Shown: positions 12,209 to 24,940 of the stretch, piece by piece
Layout: every line of letters begins with the position of its first letter
How positions within the stretch are numbered: position 1 is the first letter of the stretch
Source: Paracyclopina nana
Lineage: Eukaryota; Arthropoda; Copepoda; Cyclopoida; Cyclopettidae
Assembly (NCBI GenBank): GCA_019096065.1
Contig: JAGUCH010000001.1
Span: forward strand, 13,764,001 to 13,828,000
Length of the DNA: 64,000 nt
Direction: 5' to 3'
Translations under genes and position numbers: made by a program
The notes under the pieces: model-generated
Databases searched by the model: none
Seen by the model: the letters and a program-made list of their open reading frames with translations, nothing else
Told to the model about the DNA's origin: nothing

Positions 12209-15190
12209 TTAAGATTGCAAAGCAGTCTTGGGAACACCAGCAGACGAAGCCGATGCGCCACAGTAGGGCGATTTCGTGGGATCGTTGTTGCCATTCTCAG
12301 AACAAATGGTCTGTAATTTCGTCAAGTACGAGTCGAACTGATCTTGGCTGCTCGGCATTGAAGGGCCGCCAATATTGGCCGTAGCCCCAGAGGAGCCCGA
12401 AGGGGGTGGAGGGGGGATGATGGGCTCGCGCACTTGGCCCAAGATGGACATGACATTAGTTCTGAGGCTCTCGTAGTAATTGTTCAACTTCGTGGCCCTG
12501 TCTGTCAAATCACCATTTTCCTAAAGAAGAACTTGATAGCTTAAAACTCCACTGTTTGCTTTGGTGCTTGCCAAGAAGCGCTATTGAATAGTTAAGGGAG
12601 GCAGCAACTTTTTGTACCTTTTCATCCATGGGGTCGTTACTCGCGGGTCCGTTTTTGTCTGGCGAAAGTCCGTCGTGATCGTAGGAGCCTGAGCCAGATA
12701 GGGCTGCTAATCTGTTGCCAAACGTGGGCGACGATCCGTTGCAGTACTTAATGTTTCCTGACAATTGCTCTCTCAGAGCCTTGTTTTTGCTAGCCAAAGG
12801 ACAACCGGACGCACTAAAATGGAGAAGCGCTTAGCCCAATAAGTTGCGATTAATTGCAGCTTTTATCCCAGTTATACCTTCTGTGAGACAAAAACTTTCC
12901 GGTCGAATGGCCAGAACCGTCACATCCAGGGACAGGGCACCTTTGAAATGATTTTAATTAAATGCACAACTTTAATTGGCGAGTTCGCTTCCTACCTCAA
13001 AGGCTCAGCCTCAGTTCCATCCTTGGGTCTGCTTTTGGGCTTGTTTGCGCGCGGACACCCGGACAGGCTGCGATGAGAAGAATACCTTGGAATCTGATCC
13101 CCATAATATGGTGATGAGGTTGTGGGGCACTTTTCGCTGGGAGGACAACAGAAGTAGCAGGAAGGAAGAAGAAAATAGTAAAAGTGCCCCACAAGTGGAA
13201 AAGGCATACATACCTCCTATGCGTCGAGTAGTTGCCCGTGGAATGCCCCATGCCATCACACCCGGGAGTGGGACACTGGATCAGATCCTTGTTGTCTTTC
13301 CTTCGAGTAAACACAGTGTAAGGATTGGCCGAAGAATCAGACCTTTAAAACGAGGGCCAGAGGTCAGAGAAAATACGCTAGCCAAACCATATATAGATAC
13401 ATCATATGAAGCGAGGAGCAAGAGTGGAGAAGAAGAATTAACCCGAAAAGTTTTTGGCGCCAAAAACTGTTGAGCGTAGTTTTTTTAATTGCGGAAAAGT
13501 TGAGCTCCAGCGCGCGCGCAGCCAGCTAAGCGAGTCAGCTGAAAGTTTGCGGCGGGCAGCCAGCCCGCGCCGAAGCCGCCGAAGCCGCCAATCGGAAAAG
13601 TTTTGTCTTAGTTTGAAAACTCGAGCATAAAAGTTGTCTGGGGTAAGAAGTTTGTTATCTAAAAGTGTTACTACTCCTACTAGACTTTGTCATGAGTCAT
13701 CAGAACTTCCTGGATAAGTTTGAGGCCAAGAAGAAACAACTTTGCGGCCAAGAAGAACAAGAACTAAAAGAAGAATCATTTGGAAATAGTTTTCAGCGCA
13801 CAAGTTTGAGTCTGCCAACTTCTCATACGCACCAGGCAGGCTATGCAAAATCGATGCCAGTGCTTACCTTGAAACGGAGGTTAGGAGGTCGGTTTTGCAA
13901 TCAGTCGGGTTGGAGGTCGCAGAGATGGCGGCTGCGGCCGCAGTCAAACCGGACACGAAACCGTACGAGTTCAGCGGATCCTGGTGATCGTAGCCGCCGG
14001 AGCTGGGATTCATGCCAAAAGTGCTGGAATAGCCAGCGTACCCGCTCTGAGGGTACGAGGGGTATCCGGAGGTCGAGTAGCTAGAGTATGTGGAGGCTGC
14101 CCCTGACGGGGTCAAGCCCAGGGGTGAGTAGCCTAGAAAAAGGGACGAATGAGTTTGGCTGCCTGAAATGAGTGTGGAATGCTGGAGAATTTCCGAATTT
14201 CACCCAGGAAATATTACCTATGGGGTTGGATCTGTACCGGTTGAGGGTGTCTGTGGTGGATGAGCTGCCCGATTCAGTCACGCTGAACGAGCCTGCTCCA
14301 GCGGCCATTGCAGAGGCAGAGGTCGTGGTATATGTGTAAGCACTGGTATTGCTCGAAAAGTCCACCGGTTCAGTTTGCTCCGTTTTGTTGCTGCATGCCT
14401 CCTTTTTGGCCTCTTGCCTCGTCAAGTCTAGTATTTGAGGACTGGACCCTGCGTAGCTGGAAAACTGCGAGCCTGCTTGCTGCTGCTGCTGTTGCTGTTG
14501 CTGGTGGTCAGCCATGGACAGGTCCAAGCTGGCTGATGTATCCGGAAGCTCTGGAGTCTTCACAGATAGGTTGATCGCTGAGTGGGGCACAAAGGCGCGA
14601 GGCCCGGCGCCATAAGAGTACATTGAGGCCCTTAATGGAAGCAAAGATAAATTCCCTGAATAGCTGACTTAATGGAGGTTTGAGGTACCTGTCATAGGGA
14701 TATGATGAAGGACTCGCTCCATAAGGACTGCCAAAAGAACTCATGTAATTGCCATATGGATATGAGCTCGATTGATAACTCTGCTGTCCATATTGCGTGT
14801 AATCCTGCAGGGAGCTTCTCACCGCTGCGGCTGATGAGTCATTATTCGAGGCTCTTGTATTGCAGCCTCCACCGCCAGCAGAGCCCAATTCTTCATAAAC
14901 TTTGCCTGTGGAGATATCGTACTTGACATTCTGTTTGGCCAACTTTTCATCAGCTGTCATGGTGTTGTTGTTTTCGTATGTCTTGCTGGCAGCTCCTGAG
15001 TCTGAACTGGTTGAGCTGGATGTGACCCCAAACGAGCCCGGCTTCAGTGGAGTCCAGTTGGTGAAGTTTGGCTGGTTGAGTGCCGAGGTGGCTGCAAAAA
15101 TGGGCGCGAACTTGTTGAATTGATACGTGAGATTTTTTTCCAGCGCCTTGCTTGCATGGCGACTGGCCGTTAAGCAAAGTTGGCTTTTGT
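12209..15190 (-). CDS. Myt1: MYT1-type C2HC zinc-finger transcription factor, paralog B (5' end incomplete)
   Basis: Minus-strand exons, 5' to 3': 15190-14689, 14630-14218, 14132-13868, 13342-13214, 13067-12996, 12940-12878, 12813-12618, 12520-12209; phases agree throughout. It matches paralog A in order: [51 protein letters not shown], finger 1 ([20 protein letters not shown]), finger 2 ([20 protein letters not shown]), and the tail with [17 protein letters not shown] and [13 protein letters not shown] polyglutamine run lies near 14488-14512. Intron positions partly differ from paralog A: finger 1 is split here by an intron at 13068-13213, and the intron that A has after its DLTRPGG segment is absent. 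The open frame runs back from the in-frame ATG at 14960 to a splice acceptor at 15190, so an upstream exon is missing from this model. Like A it has only two fingers. Confidence 0.82.
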
Positions 15191-18100
15191 CTAAAAAGTT
15201 AGCTAGTAAAAAGTTGCACTTGGCTCAAAAGTTACTTCTTCCACATTATAACAGAAACCTCCACTTTTTCTACGGTGTTCTAGTTTTTTGCCAAATTCTG
15301 CGGATCTGCCTAATTGCATCAATCAACATGAATACTGCAGTGGCTCTAAGTAGCTTTTGATGTCCATGATAATACAGTATAATTACCAGATGCAAGTGCC
15401 ATTATTGTTTTCTTCCTCTTGTGTGTGTCTAATGAATAATTCAGCAATTCCTCTTGTTCCTCGCGCGCGCTCTGAAACAGAAAGCTTTGATTGGAAAATA
15501 ATCTCTGTTGATCACGCGCAGTTCATTTGAGCTTTTTTGTTTCAGTTTGCTGGCACAGTCCAGATAGCAAGAGCAGCAGCAGCAGCATCAAGAGCTGGGG
15601 AAAAAGTCTAGATCTAGGGGACTAATCCTTTTCTTTGGAACTAAATGAAGAGGTTCTTTTGCTTATCCCAAAGCCAGCTGGGCTGGCTGGGAAGAAAATT
15701 CGTTTTTAATTCCCCTACCCAGATGAACTTTGCATCTCTCTCTTCTCTGGCTAAAGCTGCTGAAGGAAAAAATGAGGGGCTCCAAAACTTGCATTTGATG
15801 AAGGGATTAGCATCCCAGCCACTCTAGCTTGGAGAAAAAATCTGCCTCCAAAACAAGAATGTGAAAGGGCTTTCTAAAATTCCAACGGCGAAAAATACCA
15901 TTGCTGCTCCTGCTGCCTTATTAGTCAGATCGAGAGAGTTCAATTGAGTGCTACATCCTCTCGAGTGTTTGTCATCCAAATGGAGTTTCCAGGAATTCCA
16001 GGGGGAAATGGTTTTATTAGACCTTTTTTACATAAGCGTTTCCACTATCTCAAGCGCGAGCTATTATATAGTGGCTGTAATATGAGGATAGCAGCTAGGA
16101 GTGTGTCGAATGGCCCGAGGACAAGATGGTAAAATGAGAATGGATGGGACGAGGGTTTCTTTGCAATTAGCCTGTTTAATATTCAGAATATGCACTAGCC
16201 TTTCCCCCAGCTCCTATATGCTACATACCCTTCCTTCATTTTCACCAAGGAGTTTGACTGAATTTTGATCCAACGAAAAAAGGCTCATGATACATAATAC
16301 TACTATGTACTATAAGTAAGTATGGCATTCATGCATTTTATGAGGACAAAAGCAGCGGCAGGCTGTTTTTGTGCGGGACACCCTCGCGGCCACCACCACT
16401 GGGGAAAAAGTCTCGTTGTGCCACATAAAAAGCACTTTGCTTAACCCTGGGCGCAGCAAAAAAGGAAGAAAGCCAACACAGCTAGTAGTGAATTATTGTT
16501 TTCGGATGCGATATGGATCCCCTTTGCTTGTTCTCGAATTAGTGCTTACACTTCTCGCTCTCTTGGAGGGGCAAAAGAACAAGATAAATGAGCTTGGCTT
16601 CAACAGGCGGATAATTTCGGGTTTAACGCTTCCTAATTCGGCCCCCAAAAAAAGCTATCGAAATTTAGCCTGCGTTCCCAAGGGACGCGTCGCTTATAAG
16701 AGTATGGACAGATATGTGGCTTTTTAATGTCACCAACAGGCTCAGTTTTTTGTTGTGCTCGCGATGAGGCCACGCATGCTAGAGTATCATCATCACAGCT
16801 TTCTCTCCACACACATTTTTTTGTGACCGGACACAAAGCAATCTGAGACAACCACGTGATATGTGAAAGTCCCTCGTGGAATATTAACGATATGTGACAA
16901 ATGCACACATCTTCTTCCTCGAACAGTCGCGTCTACGCGAAGAAAAAGGTTAAACTGATAATATGCAGAGCTAAGGATATGCCAGTATAAAGTGGCGTGA
17001 TGTGAATGCCAAGAAGTGCATGAGAAATTGGCGCAATGTCTGGACAGGGTGATCCGAACAGCATCAATATAAAATTGGGCTTTAATAAATACAATTCCTG
17101 TGCGTACTACGTAGCATTCATATTTTGAAAGTGATCCATAAATGCCTGGTTTTGACTTTTGGGGAGCACGTCACCCTGTGAGAAGAAGGTTTCCCATGAG
17201 ATAAGATCGAGGGTTATCATGGTGGATTTCCTTTGCATTTGAAGGAAGGGGTTTGGGTTTTAAACGCGTGAAATTTTCATGGTGCACCCACACCAGACTT
17301 CCCCTAAGGTAAAGTCTCTGAATTTTATCGCCCAGGCCAATTTGCTGCTTCTTCTTTCCCCTTTCTGATTTGATTTGACTTCAATGAACCAGAATAGGCA
17401 ACACAAATATGGCTGCTGCTTGTAGACACGGACAACTGCTGCTAGCTTAAATTACATTAATGCACTTTTTGGACACATGTGAAAAATCACGCAAATGACC
17501 ACTTTCGAAGCTGACATGCAAACTTTTCGACCAAATAACAAAAGAGCATTTATATTGCGAAAAAATGTGCTGGGATGCGTGCCGAATTTTAAATAAAGCT
17601 TCCCCCACTTTTACTTTTGTTTTTCCCTAAGGCGGATAAATATCTTGTCAGTTGCTTGTTCTCTTACGAACGAGACATTTGGTTTCCTAACTCTAATAAA
17701 TTAGCCAAAAACAATATCCAAGCAATAAAGACTGATTTTAAAGCTCTTTGGCAGCTTGTTAACCCCGCTTTTATGCATTGGAGCCTAATAATAAAGGTTT
17801 TCTAGGGGATGTCTAGTTTTCTGGTTTTTCCTGTAATAGAATCTTCAACAGCTCGAACGTGCTCTGCTTTGGCAATCATTTTCACGTTATATGCTGGACA
17901 AGGGGTTTCGAGCCCCCTCTTGACATTTTAAGCACTGTTGAGTGAGTCCTATTACTAACAAAACAAATTGACTCGAAAATGGCCATGATTATTATTGTTA
18001 TCCTCGCAGCACCACCACCCCAGATTTATTGTTGCTGCTTTGCGAGAAAGTGCATCATCGCCAGTAAACGACTGAATGCAGAATCTCTCGAAAAACTACA

Positions 18101-21100
18101 GCATTTCTTTGCTTGAAATCAAAATGTTTTTTACCACCAAAAAAGCTCAAACAAGACTAGTTAATGGAGAGAACTTACCTTTTTGATACGAGAATTCTCT
18201 AGGATTGTGATTTATCCAACATTGTAATATGCTTTGGCGACGATCGAACACGGAATAGAGAAACTTTGGCAAGTTGGAAGCCGCCGACCGACTATCTCGC
18301 AAGTGCCGTCGAAGTAAGAAAGTGCTTTCACTTTCCAACCGTGAGCCGTGGCGGGAAAGCCCGTTCGCTCGTGGCGCAAAACTTTGCTAAATAGCCAAGT
18401 TTTGTTTCAAACTATGTCGAGGGAAGAAGAAACTTTTTTAGAATGCAATTTTGCATTCGACCAAGTCTTTCAGCAGAAGAGCGACTGCAATCAAAACTTT
18501 TTGACAAGAGGAAAAAATCTAGCCACATCGTTCTGCGAGCAAAATCGAGCCATCTGCGATTTTTAGCCTTTCCAGTCGCCTCTGTAGCAAAATTCTAAGC
18601 GAAATCACAGTTTTGTACCTTAATATGTAAAAATAGCATTACTCTCTCCTATTCCAAATTACCCAAGATTTTGTTTATCTGTATAAGGACTGAAAATATT
18701 CACTGAAGGAAAAAGCTCATACGCGCTAGGGTTTTCCTTTCCTTAATAATCTTTAACTTTATAAAATATTTACCATGTTATGCTGAAAGCCAGTTGATGT
18801 GGCATCCTTAAGAGCCGCAAAGCATTTGTAAAATCTCCATAATTCAGACTAGAGCATTATTATAGCAAAGTTTTTTCTTGCCGATTTTTTTCTTTTTAAT
18901 TGGCCAGCATTTCCAAGCAAAAAAAACAGCTGAGACTCTCGTTGTGAAGGAGAAAAGCCAGCTTTTTGAGTGAGGTGCCAGCAAAGACATAGAGGACTAA
19001 TGGGAGACATCAATTTCCAGCCGATTACAAGGGCCACGAAGGAATGAATAAAAACTCGCGGCGAAATTGCAGAGAGAGAGAGGGGAAAAATTGAGGGTTG
19101 AAATTCTCATTTATGCACCTAAGCAAATTATTGAAGAAAAACTTTTTCGCTATATTCTTGAGGGGTAGTCGTAGAAGTAGAATCAATTTTCTATCTCTAA
19201 TGTTTTTTATGGCTCGCTAATACATATCCATAAGAGCTGCTGCTCCTCGAGAGCTGTGATTTAATCGCAAAGGGGAAACTTGCATGCCAAAACATACAGA
19301 CATTAGGGAAAAATTGATTAAAGCTGAGCAAAGAGAGCGAAATCAAATTTTACGGTGCCGAATCTCGAATAGCGTCAATACGAAGCAAATGGAAATTTTG
19401 CTTCAATTTAGACTCTGCGCTTTCTAACTTGACCAGTTGCAAAAAATTCGGCTGATTGAAGCCCACGAAGTCAGCTTCATCTTTCATTTCATGTTTTGTT
19501 TCAAGTTTGAGATGTTGCTGGTGTTTGTTTCTCTAGAGGGAATGCTTTAAAAATGTGTACACACGGATATTTTCTTGAGCAGCATGCTGGCACTGCTCCC
19601 AAAATTCCCTTGGAAATGCCAAAGGGAGCAAAGTTTGCTTCATTCCACATAGAGAGGAAAAAAGTTTGATGAAACACAATCAGCCAACGGCAGCTCGCTA
19701 GCTAAAATAAAGTATTATATAGGGAATGGATGGAAACTTTCAGACCAGGAAGGTTCAAACATCATCCCTGCCATGTACAATGCTTCCGAATTTCAAAATC
19801 ATCCATTTAAAAGCTATAGCATCACATCATCAGTGAGTTATTAGAGCTGCAAGAATGGCCGCAATAAATGTTGGAGTAGCAATAACATCTTAATGGGTAG
19901 TAGTAATCTGGAGGAGCAAGGTAGTCGTAATGTGATATTTGATACAATCTGAACCATATGCATCTTGAGGGACAAGAGCATCATCATCGTTCCCACGACA
20001 CCCATTCTCATTTACATGATGGCATTATAGCCTCGTTCGTAAGCAATCCTAATTATTACACAACTACAACTACTGCTAATGATTGTTTTAGTGCCCTACA
20101 TAATGCTTGTGTAATACATATATGTACGAGTAGCTCAACTCTCGGTTTCAGGATGGATGGCTTTTGACATGCAAGCCATTTAACCTAGGACATTTTCAGA
20201 CGAATTTCACATATGTACATATATGGGGGAAATTCAATCAATTCAAAATGTCACCGACACTGGAGCTTGAGGCTTGTTTAATAGCAGCAAAAATGCACAG
20301 CATACAAAGTAGAAGGAGAAGAAGACAGCTCCTAGCAAGCAAAAAAGTCCCCTCATTTCGTGGTTGTCTTAGAAGACTCAACAGCTATGATGAGGACGAT
20401 TTTTTGTGGCCCCTTTTTTCCATGCCAGAACCACCACAAACTAGCAGCAGCAGCGAGCCGTCAGACGACGACAAAAAATAACATCAAATCACGACACATC
20501 CGCGTTAATTGTGTTCATTTCCACAACAACTGTGGCCTTGCTGCTGTTTTTTGGGAGCTGGCTGTCGACAAAAGTGGCCACAAATTCGAGGGGACATCTA
20601 GGGTTGACACACATGCAAGCCTCCCCTAGCTAAATTCCGTCTGCATTACTCTAGCACCAATATAGCAGGCCAAATGCTACTAGTCACTAGCTAATCGGGA
20701 GAGGAGGGCGTCATGTACCTAAAATTGCTTTTTTCGGGCCCTGGGAAAATAGGCCATATACACCGGCTGTTAATTAGGTGCTTTCAGTGGCCTTTTTTCG
20801 TCATTCTGCAAGCATAAAGTGAGCGCTAGGTTTTTTCTCTCTACCATGTGGTGTGATGGTAGCTTTTTTCCGACGAATCCACCAGGGCTAATTTGTCTGC
20901 TGTGTGCCTCGTTGCGGGTGTCATGCTAGATTACAACATACACTTTTTTCCCCATCATCATGCCGGAGTAGAGTGTAGTGCAATAGTTGTGCGTTTTTTG
21001 GCTTGACATGGATCACCATAAATTGTGTGGTATGAAAATGATTCATGAATCCATTTCAGTTTCTTATGGATTACACCCTAGCTGAGAAAAAGTTTTGTGA

Positions 21101-22429
21101 TGAGTCGATTGCATGTACGAATATTTTGTGGGGATCATTCATCAATTAGCTCAAGACGTGAGCCGGGATATGCTTTTTACGACGGAGATTTCACTGTTAG
21201 AAAGCTCCCATCCTCGCGCGAGGTAATTAAGTCATTAAAAAATCTGCGCATAAAGAAAGCCAGCATACCATTAAACTGGTCATTTACGTCCACAATTTGT
21301 ATTCCTTTATTGTTACCTACCATCGTACGTAGTGAGGATGGTTGCTCCCCCTTCCGTTTGAAGGAATTAAAAATAGGAGAAAGCAGCTGCTGCTCGCAGA
21401 AATGAGTCGTTGAATTTAAAGAACCCTCGACGACTACTCAGACCACGCACGATTTTTTGGGGCAAAAGCCCTGTAGGTAGATGATGTCATTTGGCTTAGT
21501 AACGGAGGCAGCTTAGCTCATAACGGTAGTATCTCGAGCGCCCGATCTTCCCAGCTACCCATATGTCCCAGATACACGAGCGCTATGCATTTTTAATTAC
21601 CCTGGTTAAATGACTCTTTGGCAAGCAGCTTTCTTCCATGTCCCAAGAGAATTTCCTCATCCTCCTACTTGGACTTGACGAGAAAAAATAACAACGTGAA
21701 AGCCAGCTCTCTCTCTCCCGAGTTGTCTGATCATCTCTAATGATGCAGATAGGATTGACTATTTACACAGCAGCAGGGGAGCAATGAGGCCACAATTACA
21801 TTGCTCATCAAGGATCCTCTTGGTCTTCTCTGCCTCCACAATCAGGTGATTCTCACAGTTCTCTACTCAATAATTGCCACCACTGTAAGGCTCCGACAAC
21901 ATTCTTTTGGTGGTACAACAAATGAGATCAGACTCCTTTCCCCCCCAAAGACATGAATCCGGGAGCAAAAACCACTAGGTGCCAATTACAGGCTGTTTTT
22001 ACTGTGGCTTTCACTTCCACTTGATCACGAAAGACGAACTCGCCTTTGTCTAAGAGGTCATTGGCAATGCATTGTCTTTTTTCTTCGAGTAGCCCACTTT
22101 TTTCAGGCCAAAGCTGGCTTAATTCTTATTTAGGCCACACACGCGCACGCAATGCAAGCACACAAATTAACAAAAAAGCTCTATCAAAACAACAGCAGCG
22201 AGTTCATGGAAATGCCATTGGTCAAGCCCCATAAAACCGAATTTGTGTTGTATACAGTAAACAAAAGGGGAAATCCTGATAAGGGGGATGTGACGCTGAT
22301 GATTACAGTTATTGTGCAGCCATTAGCAGGCAAGATAATTGCCCTGTATCTCCCATAAACGTGCATTGCCTTGATACGAAGCATAGCAGCGATGGCAAAA
22401 CATAAGGAAGGAAGTCATTCGCCTGGCTA
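15191..22429. other. Long non-coding stretch upstream of MYT1 paralog B
   Basis: About 7.2 kb without a gene I can support. A strong minus-strand splice donor (AAAAAG followed by GTAAGT) ends at 18179 and could close a 5' non-coding or first exon of MYT1 paralog B; its phase would fit the acceptor at 15190, but no in-frame ATG is present in the open stretch above it. An open frame at 20164-20481 (plus) encodes an Arg-rich then Ser/Asp-rich peptide of unknown status. The rest is AT-rich and featureless to my reading. Confidence 0.45.
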
Positions 22430-22966
22430 TCTCGCAATGCCATTTATTTTTCAGGAACTCAAAAGAATTCTTCATGGACAATAAAGTATTTCAAGAGAAA
22501 GCCGACAAAGAACAACGGCTTAAGAATCGTTCGATGCGATTAATACAGAAACGGGATTGTGAACTTAAGATGTATATTTACGTGAAGACACGTTATAATA
22601 AATTGAGAAGATAAAACTGAAGGAAGTTGACGAGGAAGATGGTCGACGGCACTTACCTGAAAAGAAGGAAAAATTGTTATTGCAAGTTGACTGGCCAATA
22701 ATAATTATATAATATTAGCTAATTAAACTCGCGTTTATTATTTGCCACAAGGAAAAAATCCGAATCGTAGCAATTTAAAAGCGGATTTGGCAAATAAGTG
22801 GCAGAGTTAATTTTGATGAATAAAAAATTAAAAATTCACCTTAACAATCGATCCCAAGAAAAGCAGAACCACACGGCAGGCACGCATCACCCATCTGTAA
22901 AGCAAAAAAGGATGCTTTTAAAGAAGCTAGAGCAAAAAGGGCTAATTGTGCTGGAATATATTCAGA

Positions 22967-23080
22967 GTAACTATGACATAAGCACAACATCGACCTCATC
23001 CCGACGAAAAGGTCACCAAAACGGCTTCCAATTCGACATAGGACTTAACGAGACCTAGTGCATTGCTATCATCATAAAAA
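22967..23080 (-). ncRNA. Box C/D snoRNA, host intron 21
   Basis: C box ATGATGA at 23075-23069 and D box CTGA at 22975-22972, 78 bases before the exon starting at 22894. It is longer than its neighbours (about 105 bases) and has a GGGATGA-like internal C' box. The target was not worked out. Confidence 0.55.
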
Positions 23081-23242
23081 GGATTAATATTAAATGAGCG
23101 TGGAAATTACCTGAGCTACATGTGATCGAAACATCGCCCTTGGGATGATTTTGATCGAAAAATACGCCATCAACTCTCAGCCTAAAAATAAGGACAAAAA
23201 TAAGAAAAGTTCCAAGAAGTAGGAAAACAGAACGTGAAAAAT

Positions 23243-23308
23243 AAAGCTCAGAAAGCATAGATGAATCATTGATTTCATATAATAAGCGGAAAAGTAACAT
23301 CATTGCCA
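23243..23308 (-). ncRNA. Box C/D snoRNA, host intron 20
   Basis: C box ATGATGT at 23303-23297 (last base off consensus) and D box CTGA at 23251-23248, 67 bases before exon 23181. The target is not recognised. Confidence 0.6.
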
Positions 23309-23452
23309 ATTTTAATGCTTGTAAACAAAAAAGCCAACTCACCGAAATCGGCTAAACCAAACGTCAATCCGGAAAGCACGCAATTAGCCTAAAATTAAAA
23401 GAAGAACTTAAGAGAGATGCTTAATGAAGCAGATATGAGAATTTATTTAAGA

Positions 23453-23529
23453 TCTAGTCAGAATATTGAATCATCAAGATCTTTATGTTGGGGAAAGAAG
23501 ACATGAACAAGTGTTTTTCATCACAATCG
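23453..23529 (-). ncRNA. Box C/D snoRNA, host intron 19
   Basis: C box GTGATGA at 23524-23518, internal GATGA-like C' element, D box CTGA at 23461-23458, 70 bases before the next exon. The target is not recognised. Confidence 0.65.
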
Positions 23530-23690
23530 ATCGGTTAAACCAAGGAAATTAAATTATAATTACCTAACGAAAGCCCAACTCAGTGAAGCTTCAAGCCAGA
23601 CCAGAAACAGCAAAAAAACCACCTACAACAAAAGAAAAGCACGTGAGCAAAGGAAATTTTAAAATTATGAAGAAAATTGCGAATTGGTTA

Positions 23691-23822
23691 AAATGTTAGA
23701 ACCATACGGAGTCAACAAACTACAAAAAATTTGCCAACACGGGACAGTTATAATCATTTGTTATTCCTGAGTGTATCCGGCTCTCACCGAAATAAGTCCG
23801 GCAGTCCTAAGGTCTCAGGTGG
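23691..23822 (-). ncRNA. Possible box H/ACA snoRNA, host intron 18
   Basis: This intron lacks C/D boxes. Instead it has a hairpin at 23819-23766 closed by CCTGAG and CTCAGG, followed by an ANANNA-type H box (ATAACA, 23764-23759), and an ACA triplet at 23696-23694 after about 60 further bases. The layout is that of an H/ACA RNA, but the second hairpin is not convincing by eye. Confidence 0.35.
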
Positions 23823-24004
23823 TTATTTAAAATTAGCTGAACAACTACTTCAACGAAAGCAACAAAATTAAATATTATTTACCTTTTCCAAAGTCCTAGA
23901 CAGCCACGTAATCACAGCTTTGCGATACCACTGCAACAAAACCTAAAAAATGGGGAAAATGAAATGAGGAACAAGTTACGTTTCAGATAATTGCATGAAA
24001 ACTA

Positions 24005-24077
24005 GTATTTCAGAAAAATCAATATAAAATCATTATTCTCATAAGGTGTCCTAAGATGATTTTGTTCATCACTTAAA
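24005..24077 (-). ncRNA. Box C/D snoRNA, host intron 17
   Basis: C box GTGATGA at 24072-24066, D box CTGA at 24013-24010, 68 bases before the next exon. The internal stretch cttaggacacc is complementary to the conserved 28S segment GGTGTCCTAAG (rRNA recalled from memory). Confidence 0.65.
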
Positions 24078-24081
24078 TAGC

Positions 24082-24247
24082 TTAAAGGGGATGTCTCAAA
24101 ATCGGCATTTGGCCCACGGGATTTCTCCGCATGTAAATGAGGTCAGTAGTGAGGCTGCAGCAGCAGCTCGCTAAACTTCGCTTCTTTCGTCTTACTGTGG
24201 GGAGAATTCCCGCGCGCCAAATGCCGATTGTGAGACAACCCCTTTAA
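24082..24247. mobile_element. Small inverted-repeat element flanked by TTAA (MITE-like)
   Basis: The ends are near-perfect inverted repeats of about 30 bases (AGGGGATGTCTCAAAATCGG at the left; the complement of the right end reads AGGGGTTGTCTCACAATCGG), each bordered by TTAA, at 24082-24085 and 24244-24247. No coding capacity. It sits in host intron 17 between the 5' splice site and the snoRNA C box. TTAA duplication is seen with piggyBac-type transposases, but the family is not assigned. Confidence 0.8.
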
Positions 24248-24388
24248 GTTTTGCAGCAATTAATGAAAAAGATAACTTACATGACAATTTCGATTACGCC
24301 AAGGAGATGCCCAAGCATGATAATACCTACGAGAAGTAAGAAAATAAATCAATTTGCTCATCAATTTCCCAAAATCAGTCGAAAGGTA

Positions 24389-24457
24389 TTTAATCAGTCC
24401 CATATCCGCATCGCTACCCTCATTAATATCAAGAGCGAAGTAATTTCATCACTGCAT
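24389..24457 (-). ncRNA. Box C/D snoRNA, host intron 16
   Basis: C box GTGATGA at 24452-24446. Of two CTGA candidates, the one at 24397-24394 lies 68 bases from the next exon and fits the spacing of the other introns, so I take it as the D box. The target is not recognised. Confidence 0.6.
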
Positions 24458-24605
24458 AAAGATAGGAAGTATTGATGCAGAACTTACCATAAGAGCAGGA
24501 AAGCTGACCAGTTCCGGATCCATGCAGAGACGCAGCAACCTGATGAAACAAAAAAGGCCTTTTTAGAAAAACTCCAGATTGACAACATTCACAGCTTTTT
24601 AGCTT

Positions 24606-24711
24606 TTAATTCAGACAAATGCCTCATTAACAGCACGGAGGTAGACTCTAATCCCAACAGAACGTCAGTTTCAGAGTCAAAATCAGTCTCGTCATCGACT
24701 CATCATAAAAA
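24606..24711 (-). ncRNA. Box C/D snoRNA, host intron 15
   Basis: C box ATGATGA at 24706-24700, D box CTGA at 24614-24611, 72 bases before the next exon. The guide just upstream of D includes gaggcatttgt, complementary to the 28S segment ACAAATGCCTC (from memory). Longer than most here, about 100 bases. Confidence 0.65.
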
Positions 24712-24867
24712 GAGTAAAATAAGAAAATGCAGCTAAGACAATTACCTCAATTCTGCCGAAAAGCGTCCACCGTTGGTCACATGAAGACTCCAAACTTCCC
24801 GCCTAGAATAAAAGATGACATTTATAGCGCAACAGCATAGGAAAACTAAGATTTAGCTACAGCTGAG

Positions 24868-24940
24868 CAAATTCAGACGTGAAAAAGGTCATTCATTTTA
24901 AATCAGGCATATGCTTGTCAATGTTAATTCATCACGCTAA
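24868..24940 (-). ncRNA. SNORD27: Box C/D snoRNA, U27-like, host intron 14
   Basis: C box GTGATGA at 24935-24929, D' element after the guide gacaagcatatgc, D box CTGA at 24876-24873, 71 bases before the next exon. The D' guide is complementary to 18S GCATATGCTTGTC and matches what I recall of human U27, itself a UHG snoRNA. Confidence 0.8.

Noticed and set aside
12976..13473. Plus-strand open frame of 165 codons
   Set aside because: It is the antisense shadow of the zinc-finger exons of MYT1 paralog B, whose family match is clear.
18147..18338. Possible first coding exon of MYT1 paralog B with a strong donor
   Set aside because: No in-frame ATG lies between the upstream stop and the donor, so it can at most be a non-coding exon.
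20164..20481. Open frame of 105 codons with Arg-rich and Ser/Asp-rich parts
   Set aside because: No recognisable domain, Kozak context or exon support; the tail is simple-sequence. It could be a short coding exon but cannot be supported.
24081..24248. Reading the TTAA hairpin as a snoRNA or terminator structure
   Set aside because: The near-perfect ~30-base inverted ends with TTAA on both sides fit an inserted element, and the intron already has a normal C/D unit beside it.
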